Positions 43,863 to 53,450 of a stretch of 64,000 nucleotides of DNA are shown in pieces. Source of the DNA: Swaminathania salitolerans (GTDB lineage Bacteria > Pseudomonadota > Alphaproteobacteria > Acetobacterales > Acetobacteraceae); assembly GCF_007988945.1 (NCBI RefSeq), contig NZ_BJVC01000001.1, forward strand, positions 310,001 to 374,000, in the 5' to 3' direction. The notes beneath the pieces were generated by a model that saw only the letters and a list, made by a program, of their open reading frames with translations, was not told the DNA's origin and did no database searches. The position numbers were made by a program, and so were the translations under genes. Each line of letters begins with the position of its first letter. The stretch's first letter is position 1.

Positions 43863-45089
43863 TCAGATCCCCACGCTGTTGGCGATGACAGCGAACACGG
43901 CATCGAGGGCGATGACACCTACGATGCCGATCACCACGGCGCGGGTGGCGGCAATGCCGACATCGGCTGCCGAACGACCGGCCTTCATCCCGATGCGACA
44001 GCTTGTCAGGCCTATGAAGGCACCGAACACGATGCTCTTGACGAGGCCGAACACGAACTGACCCGGACCGAAAGCGATCACGGTCTGATGGAAATAACCC
44101 AGGCTCGTGATGTCGAGCATGGATATGGCCACCACATACCCGCCCAGCATACCGATCAGGCAGCCATACAGATAGAGAAGGGGCATCGTGATCACGAGCG
44201 AGAGCACGGCAGGCAGAACCAGATAGGAGGAGATCGGGATGCCGAAGACGCGCAAGGCGTCGATTTCCTCGTTTCCCTGCATGGTCGAGATGCGCGCGGC
44301 ATAGGCGCCGCCCGTACGACCGGCCATGATGATGGCCGTCATCACGGCGGCCATCTCGCGCACGGAGGCGATGCCGACCAGACTCGCCACATAGATTCCG
44401 GCCGCGAATTTCTGGAGCTGCACGGCGCCGACGAAAGCGAGGATGGCGCCGATCAGGAAATTGACCACACCGACAATGAGCAGTGCCGATGGCCCGGCAC
44501 TGGCGAAGTCGTTCAGGAGATCGCTGCGCCGCATACCCGAGCGACGGGACAGGATGCGCAGGCTGGCCTGCATCGTCTGTCGCGCCAGCGCCGCAATCGC
44601 CCCGGTCTCGGCCAGCATGGCGATGAAGCCGCCGCCGATACGTTCCAGAAAGGCAGGACGTCCCTTCCTGCGCGATGCGCCCTGCGCGGGACGGGCGTTT
44701 TCGGGCAGGAGGCCGAGCAATCGCTGTACGGGTGAGGGAAGCGGTTCGGAATCGAAGCGTATCCCGGCCTCTGTGCAGGCCTGACGCACATCCCAGAGAA
44801 AGGCGATCAGGCCTGTATCCCAGGCCGAAACCCCCGAGAGATCGCAGGCGAGGCGCTGGATTGCGGGCGAGGAGGGGGCGATGTCACCGCGTCCGCCCGG
44901 GGCAGGCGTTCGAGCTGTCTCGCGGGACGCGTTCGCCGTGAGATCCTGCGCCGTGAAGCGCGGAAGGGCCGTTTCCCGTCCTATCCAGCGGCCCGAAAGG
45001 GTCAGCGATGCTCCGTCACGACCCCGGACGATCGACCAGACCGGCATGTCGGCGGAGGCGGGAAGCGCGCCTTTGCGCGGTTCGGTCAT
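43863..45089 (-). CDS. mlaE: MlaE-type permease with fused N-terminal STAS domain
   Basis: 408 residues from the ATG at 45089 (MTEPRKGALP); a GTG at 45122 would add 11 residues, and neither has a good ribosome site. The first 140 or so residues form a STAS-like module (LSGRWIGRETALPRF, LACDLSGVSAWDTGLIAFLW), which MlaB supplies as a separate protein in E. coli. The MlaE part has LIVGVVNFLIGAILAFVGAV, GRTGGAYAARISTMQGNEEI and DALRVFGIPI. The fusion replaces a separate mlaB. It heads the operon mlaE-mlaF-mlaD-pqiC for phospholipid transport in outer-membrane upkeep. Confidence 0.93.
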   Translation of the reverse strand: MTEPRKGALPASADMPVWSIVRGRDGASLTLSGRWIGRETALPRFTAQDLTANASRETARTPAPGGRGDIAPSSPAIQRLACDLSGVSAWDTGLIAFLWDVRQACTEAGIRFDSEPLPSPVQRLLGLLPENARPAQGASRRKGRPAFLERIGGGFIAMLAETGAIAALARQTMQASLRILSRRSGMRRSDLLNDFASAGPSALLIVGVVNFLIGAILAFVGAVQLQKFAAGIYVASLVGIASVREMAAVMTAIIMAGRTGGAYAARISTMQGNEEIDALRVFGIPISSYLVLPAVLSLVITMPLLYLYGCLIGMLGGYVVAISMLDITSLGYFHQTVIAFGPGQFVFGLVKSIVFGAFIGLTSCRIGMKAGRSAADVGIAATRAVVIGIVGVIALDAVFAVIANSVGI

Positions 45090-45240
45090 GGGTTTTGCTG
45101 TTCGGATGTGTCGGATACGCACATGGAAGCATAGTGGCCCCAGGCGATCGAACTGGCAAGGATGCGCCGGTTCCGCGCGATACAGGCCCGGTTTTTTCAG
45201 GGCGCATGCCTGTGTCAGGCAGATGCGCCATGCGTTCGAC

Positions 45241-46107
45241 TCAGCGTTCGTTCATGAAGAACTCGATAGGGACGGTCAGGGTCAGGATCGTCCCCCTGAT
45301 GGTATCCGGCGGCGCGGGGAGCGGCTCTGCACGGCGGACGAGCGCGAGGGTTTCCTCGTCGAGCAGTGTATATCCCGTCTTGCGAACTAGTCCGGCAGAA
45401 AGGACATGTCCGTTGCGATCCATCGAGAACCGCAACAGGGCGGTTCCTTCCTGGCGGTCGGACTGGGCTTCTGCCGGATAGCGTTTGACGCGTTCGAGAC
45501 GGGCCAGAACGGCACCCTGCCAGCTCGCAGGAGACTCGGAAGCATCTCTTCGGGACGGGGGTCCCTTGGCCGCCTGGGCGGAAACGGTCGAGGGCGGCGC
45601 ATCGGAAGGCGGCGGGGCCGTATCCGATGTGGCCTGTGTCGGCACGCCGGGTGGCGTGGGTCTGATCACGGGATGCGCCTCGCGCGGCTTGCGATGCAGG
45701 GGCGCGGACCGGATTTTTTCCGGCACGGCGACCGGAGGGATCGGGACCGGAGAAGGCGGTGCCATGATCTCAGGGGGTTTGGCGGGCGGCTCCGGTACCG
45801 GCGGCGGCCCGGGAGGTTTTTCGAGAGGCGGCGCCTGGATGCGGGCCGGCTCGGGTGCGAGATCGATGGCAATCGCCGCTGGCGGGGGCGAGTAGGGCAG
45901 GGGCGGAGGAGGGGTATGATGCAGCAGAAGACCCATACCCGTCAGGCCGCCCAGGGCCGCAGCGACGAGAGAGAGGGCATAGAGGCGCCGGAGTCGTCTG
46001 GCCTCGGTTGCGATATGTCGTTCATAGGCGAGGTGGAAGAGCCGCGTTCCGTTCTCTCCGGGTCCGGCGAAACCCGGGAGCGTCTGTGGCCGGGCCGAGG
46101 CGCTCAC
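45241..46107 (-). CDS. tonB: TonB energy-transducing protein
   Basis: 288 residues. A single membrane helix (LYALSLVAAALGGLTGMGLL, about residues 44-63) is followed by a Pro-rich periplasmic spacer (PPPPLPYSPPP, PEPPAKPPEIMAPP) up to about residue 200. The C-terminal domain has RLERVKRYPAEAQSDRQEGT, the YP motif typical of TonB, with LLRFSMDRNGHVLSAGLV. It carries proton-motive force from ExbBD to outer-membrane receptors, of which two lie in this window. Its ATG overlaps the exbD stop by ATGA. Confidence 0.95.
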   Translation of the reverse strand: MSASARPQTLPGFAGPGENGTRLFHLAYERHIATEARRLRRLYALSLVAAALGGLTGMGLLLHHTPPPPLPYSPPPAAIAIDLAPEPARIQAPPLEKPPGPPPVPEPPAKPPEIMAPPSPVPIPPVAVPEKIRSAPLHRKPREAHPVIRPTPPGVPTQATSDTAPPPSDAPPSTVSAQAAKGPPSRRDASESPASWQGAVLARLERVKRYPAEAQSDRQEGTALLRFSMDRNGHVLSAGLVRKTGYTLLDEETLALVRRAEPLPAPPDTIRGTILTLTVPIEFFMNER

Positions 46108-46538
46108 GGTGAGTCTCCCTCGTCCTGTCCCTGGAGATTGACGAGGGCCACTTTCAGAAACCCGGCCTTGCGCATCAGATCCATGGTTTTCATCAGGGTC
46201 TCGTAATCGACGGTCTTGTCGGCGCGCAGGAAGATGCGCTCATCCTTGTGTCCATCCGTCAGGCTCATGAGACGGGCCGTCAGGGTCTCGTTCGCAACAT
46301 CCTCATCGCCGAGAGCGAGGCCGTGATCCGCCTTGATGGTGACGAAAACCGGATCGTTCGGTCGGGGGGCGGGTTTTGCCGTAGATGCCGGAAGATCGAC
46401 CGGCACGTTCACGGTGCTCAGCGGGGCGGTGACCATGAAGATGACGAGAAGCACGAGCATCACGTCGATGAGAGGGGTGACGTTCAGCTCATGCGCGTCG
46501 GGCGCGCTCTCATCGGCATGACGCATACGCAGGGCCAT
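46104..46538 (-). CDS. exbD: ExbD-type motor protein
   Basis: 144 residues from the ATG at 46538, two bases past the exbB stop. The frame is open further upstream but that part is shadow sequence. [20 protein letters not shown] contains the proton-path Asp in the only membrane helix. The periplasmic part ([38 protein letters not shown]) fits ExbD. It works with ExbB and TonB. Confidence 0.95.
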   Translation of the reverse strand: MALRMRHADESAPDAHELNVTPLIDVMLVLLVIFMVTAPLSTVNVPVDLPASTAKPAPRPNDPVFVTIKADHGLALGDEDVANETLTARLMSLTDGHKDERIFLRADKTVDYETLMKTMDLMRKAGFLKVALVNLQGQDEGDSP

Positions 46539-46540
46539 GC

Positions 46541-47293
46541 TCAGCGTCCCGCCTGTTCGGCACGGGCCGTGGCCAGATGCAGGACCTGGCCGCCGCCGTT
46601 CTGCACATGGAGCCGGCTCAGATCGCGCGAGACGATCCGCAGGATCAGGGCCGTGAGATCGCCGAGCTGCGCCTTGCATCCGAGGCATTGCCGCGAAAGA
46701 TAGTTGTAGATCACGACCGCCGGTATGGCGGCGACGAGGCCGAGCGCCGTGGCGAGAAGAGCCTCTGCGATACCGGGAGCCACCACGGCGAGGCTGGTCG
46801 CCCTGGTGGCCGCGATGCCGGTGAACGAGGTCATGATACCCCAGACCGTACCGAACAGACCGATGAAGGGGGCGGTTGCGCCGATGGTTGCCAGCACGCC
46901 GGTGCCGCGCAGGAGACGCCGCCCCTCGGCGGCTTCGAGCCTTTCGAGATGCAGCATGATCCGCTCCTTCAGACCGTCGCGGTCGTCCAGAGCATCGATC
47001 GATCTGGCCCATTCGCTTGCGGCCGCAAGAAGGAGTGGTCTTACGATTCCCTCCTCCGGGCAGAGATCCTGGGCCGACTGCAGGGAGGATGCCTCTTCGA
47101 TCCGCCGCTCCGCCACCCCCAGACGCGCGGCAACGCGGCGCAGTTCGATCGTTTTTGCGACGAATACCGCCCAGCTCAGAAGAGCTGCCGCGATGAGCAG
47201 CAGCATGACCAGACGCACGACCGGACCGGCGCCGAGGAACATCTCCCACGGTGTGAAAGGAAGCGAGGCGAGGTCGCTGGCGGGCACGGCCAT
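46541..47293 (-). CDS. exbB: ExbB-type motor protein
   Basis: 250 residues from the ATG at 47293, preceded by GGAG; the open frame upstream to 47488 has no family features. A first helix ([20 protein letters not shown]), then [20 protein letters not shown] with [11 protein letters not shown] and [20 protein letters not shown] are the classic ExbB/TolQ motifs. It forms the pentameric proton channel of the TonB system. It is the first gene of exbB-exbD-tonB and is divergent from piuC across a Fur-box-like site. Confidence 0.95.
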   Translation of the reverse strand: MAVPASDLASLPFTPWEMFLGAGPVVRLVMLLLIAAALLSWAVFVAKTIELRRVAARLGVAERRIEEASSLQSAQDLCPEEGIVRPLLLAAASEWARSIDALDDRDGLKERIMLHLERLEAAEGRRLLRGTGVLATIGATAPFIGLFGTVWGIMTSFTGIAATRATSLAVVAPGIAEALLATALGLVAAIPAVVIYNYLSRQCLGCKAQLGDLTALILRIVSRDLSRLHVQNGGGQVLHLATARAEQAGR

Positions 47294-47470
47294 GAGGCAC
47301 TCCTTCGATACGGTTCGATCGTCGGGACCCTTTCGGGGCGCTGCGATCGGGGCGGTTTGACGACGCCCGTCATCGCGGTCGGCACGGGCGTCGGGCATCG
47401 GGCGTCGGGCGGTCGCGCATTCGGGAAAGGCGCGTGTTACCGGCATGTAATCCGGCACCTCCTCCCTGTT

Positions 47471-47489
47471 AATCAGATTCATTCTCAAT
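47471..47489. promoter_or_regulatory. Putative Fur box between exbB and piuC
   Basis: AATCAGATTCATTCTCAAT resembles the palindromic Fur consensus AATGAGAATCATTCTCATT with about 16 of 19 positions alike by my count. It lies in the 246-bp divergent gap, 51 bp before piuC. Iron repression of both operons would be expected from their functions. Confidence 0.6.
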
Positions 47490-47539
47490 TACAAGAAAGC
47501 GATCGCCTGAAACGCAATCTCTTGGGGAGGGTCGAAATC

Positions 47540-48223
47540 ATGCTCGTTCACATTCCGGGTGTCCTGACCCGGGAAGAACTCGAATTCTGTCTGGAAACCC
47601 TCGAGCGGGCGGCATGGCGCGACGGTCGGGCGACGGCAGGACAGCAATCCGCCAAGGCGAAGAACAATCTGCAGATCCCCCAGGATTCCGAGGAATCCCG
47701 GGTGCTGGGCGAGGTCGTGCTCCAGGCGCTCGGGCGCAATCCCGTTTTCAACAGCGCAGCCCTGCCGCTGAGGGTCTATCCACCGCTTTTCAACCGCTAC
47801 GATACGGGGATGGCGTTCGGCGCGCATGTGGATAATGCGATCAGACCGATCCCCGATACGGGATTCCGGATCCGGACCGACGTCTCATCGACGCTTTTCC
47901 TGACAGGTCCCGAATCCTACGATGGCGGCGAACTCGTCATTCAGGACACCTATGGGGAACAGCGCGTCCGGTTGCCGGCGGGCGATATGGTCGTTTATCC
48001 CGCGACGAGCCTGCACCGGGTCAGCCCCGTCACGCGCGGAAGCCGATGGGCGTCGTTCTTCTGGAGCCAGTCCATGGTGAGAGACGACACGAAACGCGCT
48101 TTGCTCTACGATTTCGATCGATCGATCATCGAGACGCGCAAGGCATTGCCGGACGATCATCCGGCTGTTCTGGGCCTGACATCCACCTATCACAATCTTC
48201 TGCGCCAGTGGGCCGAACTCTGA
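47540..48223 (+). CDS. piuC: Fe(II)/2-oxoglutarate PKHD-type hydroxylase PiuC
   Basis: 227 residues, the usual PiuC/YbiX length, from the ATG at 47540 with a GGGGAGG site; the open frame further upstream is antisense to exbB and not used. [20 protein letters not shown] opens the protein. The iron ligands lie in [11 protein letters not shown] (H-x-D) and [19 protein letters not shown] (distal His with the 2-oxoglutarate Arg). PiuC genes are typically iron-regulated and linked to TonB receptors; the substrate is not known. In many genomes it follows a Fiu-type receptor and a Sel1 protein; here these lie 8 kb away. Confidence 0.95.
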   Translation: MLVHIPGVLTREELEFCLETLERAAWRDGRATAGQQSAKAKNNLQIPQDSEESRVLGEVVLQALGRNPVFNSAALPLRVYPPLFNRYDTGMAFGAHVDNAIRPIPDTGFRIRTDVSSTLFLTGPESYDGGELVIQDTYGEQRVRLPAGDMVVYPATSLHRVSPVTRGSRWASFFWSQSMVRDDTKRALLYDFDRSIIETRKALPDDHPAVLGLTSTYHNLLRQWAEL

Positions 48224-48278
48224 ACGCATCGTCCCGGTGATGCCTGTTCCGACGCGCTCCCTCCCGACCCGGGGCAGG

Positions 48279-48346
48279 GATATCGTCCGGACAGTGATAT
48301 CGTTCGGACAGTGATATCGTCAGGGCAGGAATGGCGTCAGGTCGGA
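48279..48346. repeat. 17-bp tandem repeat after piuC
   Basis: Three 17-bp units (GATATCGTCCGGACAGT, GATATCGTTCGGACAGT, GATATCGTCAGGGCAGG) and one diverged copy lie in the 206-bp gap between piuC and the DUF3311 gene. Confidence 0.85.
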
Positions 48347-48429
48347 CAAGCTGCATTGCCGGGCTGGCCGGACACGGGGCTGCGCGATAAACCCGATGCA
48401 TCGCCCCCGATGACGGACTCCTTTCGTTC

Positions 48430-48687
48430 ATGCCAGATCCCGTCCTGCCAGAGCCTGTTTTGCCAGATCCTGTCCTGCCAGAACCTGCGCCCCATATACG
48501 GCACGCCAGGCTTTTTCTCGCCCTGATCGTCCCCGCTATCGCGGTGCTGGTGCCCATGCCGTTTCTCTACGGATCGGAACGCGCGGTTTGCGGCGTGCCT
48601 GTCGCGCTGGTCTGGCTGTTCTGCTGTATCCCCCTGACGACGCTGTGTCTGTATCTCGCCGAACGCCTGTCGGGCGGGAACGCGTGA
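48430..48687 (+). CDS. DUF3311 small membrane protein
   Basis: 85 residues. The N-terminal 20 residues (MPDPVLPEPVLPDPVLPEPA) come from a 15-bp repeat and are likely dispensable or not translated. The core ARLFLALIVPAIAVLVPMPF and VALVWLFCCIPLTTLCLYLA gives two membrane helices, as in DUF3311 proteins, which pair with sodium:solute symporters. The stop overlaps the symporter GTG by GTGA. No clear ribosome site is seen before the ATG at 48430. Confidence 0.75.
   Translation: MPDPVLPEPVLPDPVLPEPAPHIRHARLFLALIVPAIAVLVPMPFLYGSERAVCGVPVALVWLFCCIPLTTLCLYLAERLSGGNA
48433..48492. repeat. 15-bp tandem repeat at the start of the DUF3311 gene
   Basis: Four 15-bp units (CCAGATCCCGTCCTG, CCAGAGCCTGTTTTG, CCAGATCCTGTCCTG and a diverged fourth) encode a Pro-Asp/Glu-Pro-Val-Leu repeat. 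Confidence 0.88.
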
Positions 48688-50093
48688 GGGCAGTCTTCTT
48701 TCTGATCGTGATCGCCTTCGCCATCGGTCTCGCGCTTTTTGCCGGGCGGCAGGTGCAGAAAGGCGACCCGCGCGCCTTTTTCGTCGCGCGGGGCCGTTTC
48801 GGGGCCTTGCTCTTCTTCTTCGTCTTCGTCGGAGAAACCTATTCCATAGGCTCGATGCTGGGATTTCCCGGGGGAATTGCGGCACAGGGGCGCGTGGATG
48901 TGGCGCTCTGGTTCACGGCCTATATCCTGCTCGCCTTTCCGATCGGGTATCTTCTCTATCCCCGCCTGTGGCGGCTCGGGCAGGAATGCGGTGCCATCAC
49001 CCTGCCGGATCTGCTCGGGCGCTATCATGGTTCGGTTCTGCTCGAGCGGATGTCGGGGGCGCTCCTGCTGGGGCTCATGCTGCCTCTCGGGACGATGCAG
49101 TTCATCGGCCTGACCGATGCCCTGTCCCGGCTCGGTCTTCCGTTGCCTCCCTTTCTTCTCGCGCTGCTCTCCGCCGGTGTCGCTCTGGTTTTCGTCATGG
49201 GTGCCGGGATGCGCGGGGCGGCAATGACCGCCATGCTGAAGGACGGTCTGGTGGTTCTGATCATTCTGGGTGTGGCTCTGGCGGCCATGCTGCACTGGAC
49301 GGGTCATGTGCCGGGCCATATCCCGGGCCAGGCAATCACGGGAGGCGAGCAACGGACGGCGCTGTTCCGCTTCCGGCAGGCGCCTCATCCCGTTCCCTCC
49401 TGCATCGCGATCCTGACGATCATTCTCGTCCAGGCACCCGGGTTCTGTATCGCCCCCCAGACCGTTGCCGCCCTGTTCTCTGCGCGCGATCCGCATACGA
49501 TCCGCCGCGCCCAGATCTGGATGCCGCTCTATCTGCTCCTTTTCCCGTTTCTCCTCGTCATCGCCATGTTCGGTCTGGCCCATCCGTCCGCCATGCAGCG
49601 CCCCGATCAGGTCTTTCTCACCGTAGCGACGCGGCTTCTGCCGGACTGGGCGGTCGGTCTGGTTCTCGGAGGGGTGGCGCTGACGGCTCTCGTATGGCTC
49701 GGCGGAGTCTGCCTCAGTCTCGGGGCCATCGTGGCCCGCAATATCCTGCCGGACGTGCCGCAGGAGCGGCAGAGAAGGACGGGCCTTGTCGTGATCGTTC
49801 TCTATCTCGTCCTGTCGGTCCTGACATCGCTGTCGCCGGGTCTGCTGATCGTGACGCTCAACAGGCTTTTCTATGTCGGGCTCATCCAGCTTCTCCCTGC
49901 GACATTGCTCTGCGTTATGGGGAGGCGGACGGCGTCATTGCCGATCCTGTGCGGGATCGGTGCCGGTATTCTGGGTGGACTCGCCCTTTCCTTCGCACCC
50001 ATGGCGCTGGGGGGCGTGACACCTGCCTTGCCGGCCCTGATGGCGAATGTTCTCGTGCTCGTCGCGATCATGAAAACCGCCTCCCGTGCATGA
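48684..50093 (+). CDS. Sodium:solute symporter family transporter
   Basis: 469 residues from a GTG at 48684 that overlaps the DUF3311 stop (GTGA). About 13 hydrophobic segments with ARGRFGALLFFFVFVGETYS and SMLGFPGGIAAQGRVDVAL near the N-terminus, then LGQECGAITLPDLLGRYHGS, match the SSS family (PutP/PanF/ActP type). The loop around residues 205-225 is longer than usual (HVPGHIPGQAI). A DUF3311 partner upstream is typical for members that take up organic acids such as acetate or pantothenate. The substrate cannot be set. Confidence 0.85.
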   Translation: MRAVFFLIVIAFAIGLALFAGRQVQKGDPRAFFVARGRFGALLFFFVFVGETYSIGSMLGFPGGIAAQGRVDVALWFTAYILLAFPIGYLLYPRLWRLGQECGAITLPDLLGRYHGSVLLERMSGALLLGLMLPLGTMQFIGLTDALSRLGLPLPPFLLALLSAGVALVFVMGAGMRGAAMTAMLKDGLVVLIILGVALAAMLHWTGHVPGHIPGQAITGGEQRTALFRFRQAPHPVPSCIAILTIILVQAPGFCIAPQTVAALFSARDPHTIRRAQIWMPLYLLLFPFLLVIAMFGLAHPSAMQRPDQVFLTVATRLLPDWAVGLVLGGVALTALVWLGGVCLSLGAIVARNILPDVPQERQRRTGLVVIVLYLVLSVLTSLSPGLLIVTLNRLFYVGLIQLLPATLLCVMGRRTASLPILCGIGAGILGGLALSFAPMALGGVTPALPALMANVLVLVAIMKTASRA

Positions 50094-50408
50094 CACGCGC
50101 AACCCATCTGCGCATCCTGCAGGCGGTGACATAAAATATAACATTTGGCCATAATCGGAACATTCGACCCTGCGTCTGTGTCTGAAGGGTGTTTTTTGGC
50201 GAAATTACAGGCATACCACTGATAATTTTGCCTGTTTTCCATATTTCCCGCCCGGAAACGCTGGGTCGCGCCATTCCGGATCTGTCAGATCCTACATATT
50301 AGGTCACGAATATCACTCTCGAGAGTGTGATTTTACGCAGAATGGCTGTTACGGTTAAGACGGACGGGCACACAGGGTGTTTTCCCGGCATTCAGTATGG
50401 GGCCCATT
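50094..50408. promoter_or_regulatory. Promoter region of the kinase operon with a palindrome
   Basis: This 315-bp gap has no gene. CACTCTCGAGAGTG at 50314-50327 is a perfect 14-bp palindrome, 82 bp before the earliest kinase start. Upstream there are AT-rich stretches (AAAATATAACATTTGG). Operator function for the kinase/dehydrogenase operon is likely by position. Confidence 0.5.
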
Positions 50409-52241
50409 ATGGATCATTCATTCGAACACGCAGCACAGAGCAGCCATGCTGATGGCGCTGCGTCCCAGTCTTCCGCAGCACGGCCCAAGCTGGACCGCAT
50501 CTTCAACGATCCCGACGGGGTCGTGGAAGACGGTGTGCGCGGCGCATTGCTTGCTCATCCCGATATCATCGTCGAGACGGCCAATCCGCGCGTCGTCAAG
50601 CGCGCCAGGACCACGGGCCGCCGCAAGGTCGGCGTGATCACGGGTGGCGGTTCGGGTCACGAGCCTGCCTTCCTCGGCTATGTCGGCACGGGCCTGCTGG
50701 ATTCGGTTGCCATCGGCGAGATTTTCTCCTCCCCCACGGCGGTGAGCTTCCTCGACGCCATGAAGGAAGCCGATACCGGCGCTGGCGTCGCCTGTCTCTT
50801 CGGCAATTATGCCGGTGACACGATGAATGTCCGCATGGCAGCGCGGGATGCGCAGCAGGCCGGGATCAAGGTCGAGACGGTCGTCGCGACCGACGACGTG
50901 GCCTCCGCTCCGGCCAGCGAAGCCGAGCGTCGCCGCGGTGTTGCCGGCGAGATCCTGATGTGGAAGGCCGCCGGCGCCCGCGCCGAGGAAGGCGCTTCGC
51001 TGGATGAGGTCATTGCCGTGGCCCGCAAGGCCATTGCCAATACCCGCTCCATCGGTGTCGGCCTCACGCCCTGCACGATCGTCGCCAACGGCCACCCGAA
51101 TTTCTCGATCGAGCTCGGCACCATGGAAGTCGGTATCGGCCATCATGGCGAGCCCGGCGTCTCCGTCCAGGAACTGGGCCGCTCGCGCGATATCGCCAGG
51201 CTGATGCTCGAGCACATCCTGCCCGACCTGCCTTTCACCAGAGGCGATCGCGTGACGGTGCTGCTCTCGGGTCTGGGCGCTACCCCGGTCATCGAGCTCT
51301 ATGTGCTTTACGCCGATGTGGCCGATCTCCTGAAGGAGAAGGGCATCGAGGTGGCGCATCGCTTCGTCGGCAATCTCTTCACCTCGCTCGAGATGAAGGG
51401 CGCCACGCTCACCGTCATGAAGACCGACGAGGAGCTGGACCGCCTGATGGCCGCGCCCGCCGAGTCCATCGGTCTGGTGCGTGTCGGTGCCGGTGCGGCA
51501 CAGGCGCAGGCTGCTGAAGCCCCCACCGCCACAGCCGAACCGGTCGAGGCGCTGGTCAAGACCGCAACGGGCGAGAAATACGTGCCCAAGGGCGGTATTC
51601 CCGTTGCCGAAACCACGAAGGTCGTTCCGGCTCTGGTCGATGCGATCGTCAAGGCGCGCGACTGGCTGAGCGAGATCGATGGCAAGATCGGCGATGGCGA
51701 TCACGGCATCAACATGGCCAAGGGCTTCGCCCGCTGCGGCGAAGCGCTGGGCGCCAATCCGCCGGTCATGGAAAAGGGTCTCGACGCCCTGTCCGACTCG
51801 CTGATGGCCGGCATCGGCGGCTCGATGGGTCCGCTTTACGGCCGCTTCTTCGAAGGCATGGCGATCCCGCTGCGCAATGTCGAGTTCCTCGACGGCAAGC
51901 TCTTCGCCCAGATGCTCGACGGGGCGCTGGCCGGGATCAACAGCCTCGGCAATGCCCGCGTGGGTGACAAGACCCTCGTCGATACGCTGCAGCCGGCTGT
52001 GGAACAGTTTCACAAGGCTCTGGATGACGGGAAGTCGTTCGAGCAGGCTCTGGTTGCCATGTCGGAAGCGGCTGAACGCGGTCGCGACTCCACGGTCGAT
52101 CTGGTGGCCCGTATCGGTCGCGCCAGTCGGCTGGGCGAGCGTTCGCGCGGCGTGCTCGATGCCGGTGCAACCTCCTGCTGCCTGATCCTCCAGACCATTG
52201 CGAAAGAACTTGAGGCCCCGGCGCGCAAACATAACGCCTGA
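50409..52241 (+). CDS. DhaK-DhaL fusion: dihydroxyacetone/erythrulose-type kinase
   Basis: 610 residues from the ATG at 50409, with GGGG just upstream; an ATG at 50397 is also possible. The DhaK half (to about residue 355) has VITGGGSGHEPAFLGYVGTG, FGNYAGDTMNVRMAA and the substrate-binding His region MEVGIGHHGEPGV. A linker rich in A, E, P and T follows. The DhaL half has GDGDHGINMAKGFARCGEAL with the Mg/ATP aspartates and GIGGSMGPLYGRFF. This is the ATP-dependent single-chain type (about 550-590 residues). It phosphorylates dihydroxyacetone, or D- or L-erythrulose; the neighbouring C4-polyol-type dehydrogenase makes erythrulose plausible. Codons are strongly biased to C/G-ending forms, suggesting high expression. 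Confidence 0.9.
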   Translation: MDHSFEHAAQSSHADGAASQSSAARPKLDRIFNDPDGVVEDGVRGALLAHPDIIVETANPRVVKRARTTGRRKVGVITGGGSGHEPAFLGYVGTGLLDSVAIGEIFSSPTAVSFLDAMKEADTGAGVACLFGNYAGDTMNVRMAARDAQQAGIKVETVVATDDVASAPASEAERRRGVAGEILMWKAAGARAEEGASLDEVIAVARKAIANTRSIGVGLTPCTIVANGHPNFSIELGTMEVGIGHHGEPGVSVQELGRSRDIARLMLEHILPDLPFTRGDRVTVLLSGLGATPVIELYVLYADVADLLKEKGIEVAHRFVGNLFTSLEMKGATLTVMKTDEELDRLMAAPAESIGLVRVGAGAAQAQAAEAPTATAEPVEALVKTATGEKYVPKGGIPVAETTKVVPALVDAIVKARDWLSEIDGKIGDGDHGINMAKGFARCGEALGANPPVMEKGLDALSDSLMAGIGGSMGPLYGRFFEGMAIPLRNVEFLDGKLFAQMLDGALAGINSLGNARVGDKTLVDTLQPAVEQFHKALDDGKSFEQALVAMSEAAERGRDSTVDLVARIGRASRLGERSRGVLDAGATSCCLILQTIAKELEAPARKHNA

Positions 52242-52268
52242 TCCGCCTCAATCCTGAAAGACAAGATC

Positions 52269-53396
52269 ATGAACAAAGTCGTCACACCCGATCTGGACGC
52301 CCTGCAGAAAGAAGCAGCCAGCGTCAACCTGCCGGAAAAAATGATGGCCGTCGTCGCCTACGAGCCCGGCGATTATCGCTGGGAAGAGGTGGACGTGCCC
52401 CGCGCCGGTCCCGATGACATCATCATCGAGGTCGAAACCGTCGGCATCTGCGCCGGTGACATCAAGTGCTTCCTGGGCGCACCCTCCTTCTGGGGCGACA
52501 AGGAGCAGCCCCGCTACGTCAAGCCCCCGATGATCCCGGGCCACGAGTTCATCGGCCGCGCCGTCGAGATCGGCGAGAACCTGCGCGGGCAGTACAAGGT
52601 GGGCGATCGTCTGATCAGCGAGCAGATCGTCCCCTGCGACGAGTGCCGCTACTGCAAGGGCGGTCAGTACTGGATGTGCGAGCGTCACGACCTGTACGGC
52701 TTCCAGAACAACACGAACGGCGCCATGGCGAAGTACATGCGCTTCCCCAAGACGTCGCGCACCCATCGCGTGCCGGAGGACATGCCCGCCGAGGCGGCAG
52801 CCCTGATCGAGCCCTATGCCTGCTCTGTTCACGCCGTGAACCGTGCGAACATCCAGCTCGACGACGTGGTGGTTCTGGCCGGTGCGGGTACGCTGGGTCT
52901 GGGCATGGTGGGCGCTGCCCGCCTGAAGAACCCGAGCAAGCTGATCGTGCTCGATACCAAGCAGGACCGTCTGGATCTGGCCAGGAAGTTCGGCGCGGAC
53001 ATCGTGATGAACCCGCTGGAAGAGGACGTGGTTGCCAAGGTCAAGGAACTGACCGGCGGCTATGGCTGCGACGTCTATATCGAGGCGACCGGTCATCCCT
53101 CCAGCGTCCGTCAGGGCCTGCACATGATCCGCAAGCTCGGCCGCTTCGTCGAGTTCAGCGTGTTCGGCGATGAAGTGACCTGCGACTGGTCCATCATCTC
53201 CGACCGCAAGGAACTCGACGTGCTCGGCGCGCATCTGGGTCCGTATTGCTATCCCTTCACCATCGCCGCCATTGCGGACGGGCGTCTCCCGGTCGAGGGC
53301 GTGGTGACCCATTCCCTGCCGCTGGACAAGTGGAAGGAAGGGTTCGACCTGATGAAGAAGGGCGACAAGTCCATCAAGACGGTTCTGATCCCGTAA
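52269..53396 (+). CDS. Zinc alcohol dehydrogenase, erythritol/L-threitol dehydrogenase type
   Basis: 375 residues, 27 bp after the kinase. An N-terminal extension of 24 residues precedes KMMAVVAYEPGDYRWEEVD. Catalytic zinc: TVGICAGDIKCFLG (Cys), PGHEFIG (His-Glu) and LIEPYACSVHAV. Structural zinc: the four-Cys run CDECRYCKGGQYWMC. The Rossmann motif is VLAGAGTLGLGMVGAA. The whole resembles the EltD-type enzymes that oxidise erythritol or L-threitol to erythrulose, by memory of that family. With the kinase it gives a two-step route from a C4 (or C3) polyol to a ketose phosphate. Codon use is as biased as in the kinase. Confidence 0.85.
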   Translation: MNKVVTPDLDALQKEAASVNLPEKMMAVVAYEPGDYRWEEVDVPRAGPDDIIIEVETVGICAGDIKCFLGAPSFWGDKEQPRYVKPPMIPGHEFIGRAVEIGENLRGQYKVGDRLISEQIVPCDECRYCKGGQYWMCERHDLYGFQNNTNGAMAKYMRFPKTSRTHRVPEDMPAEAAALIEPYACSVHAVNRANIQLDDVVVLAGAGTLGLGMVGAARLKNPSKLIVLDTKQDRLDLARKFGADIVMNPLEEDVVAKVKELTGGYGCDVYIEATGHPSSVRQGLHMIRKLGRFVEFSVFGDEVTCDWSIISDRKELDVLGAHLGPYCYPFTIAAIADGRLPVEGVVTHSLPLDKWKEGFDLMKKGDKSIKTVLIP

Positions 53397-53450
53397 GACG
53401 ATCGCGTCAGGGACGCGCCCACCCGGAGGCAGTTCCGGTGGGTGAAAAGG

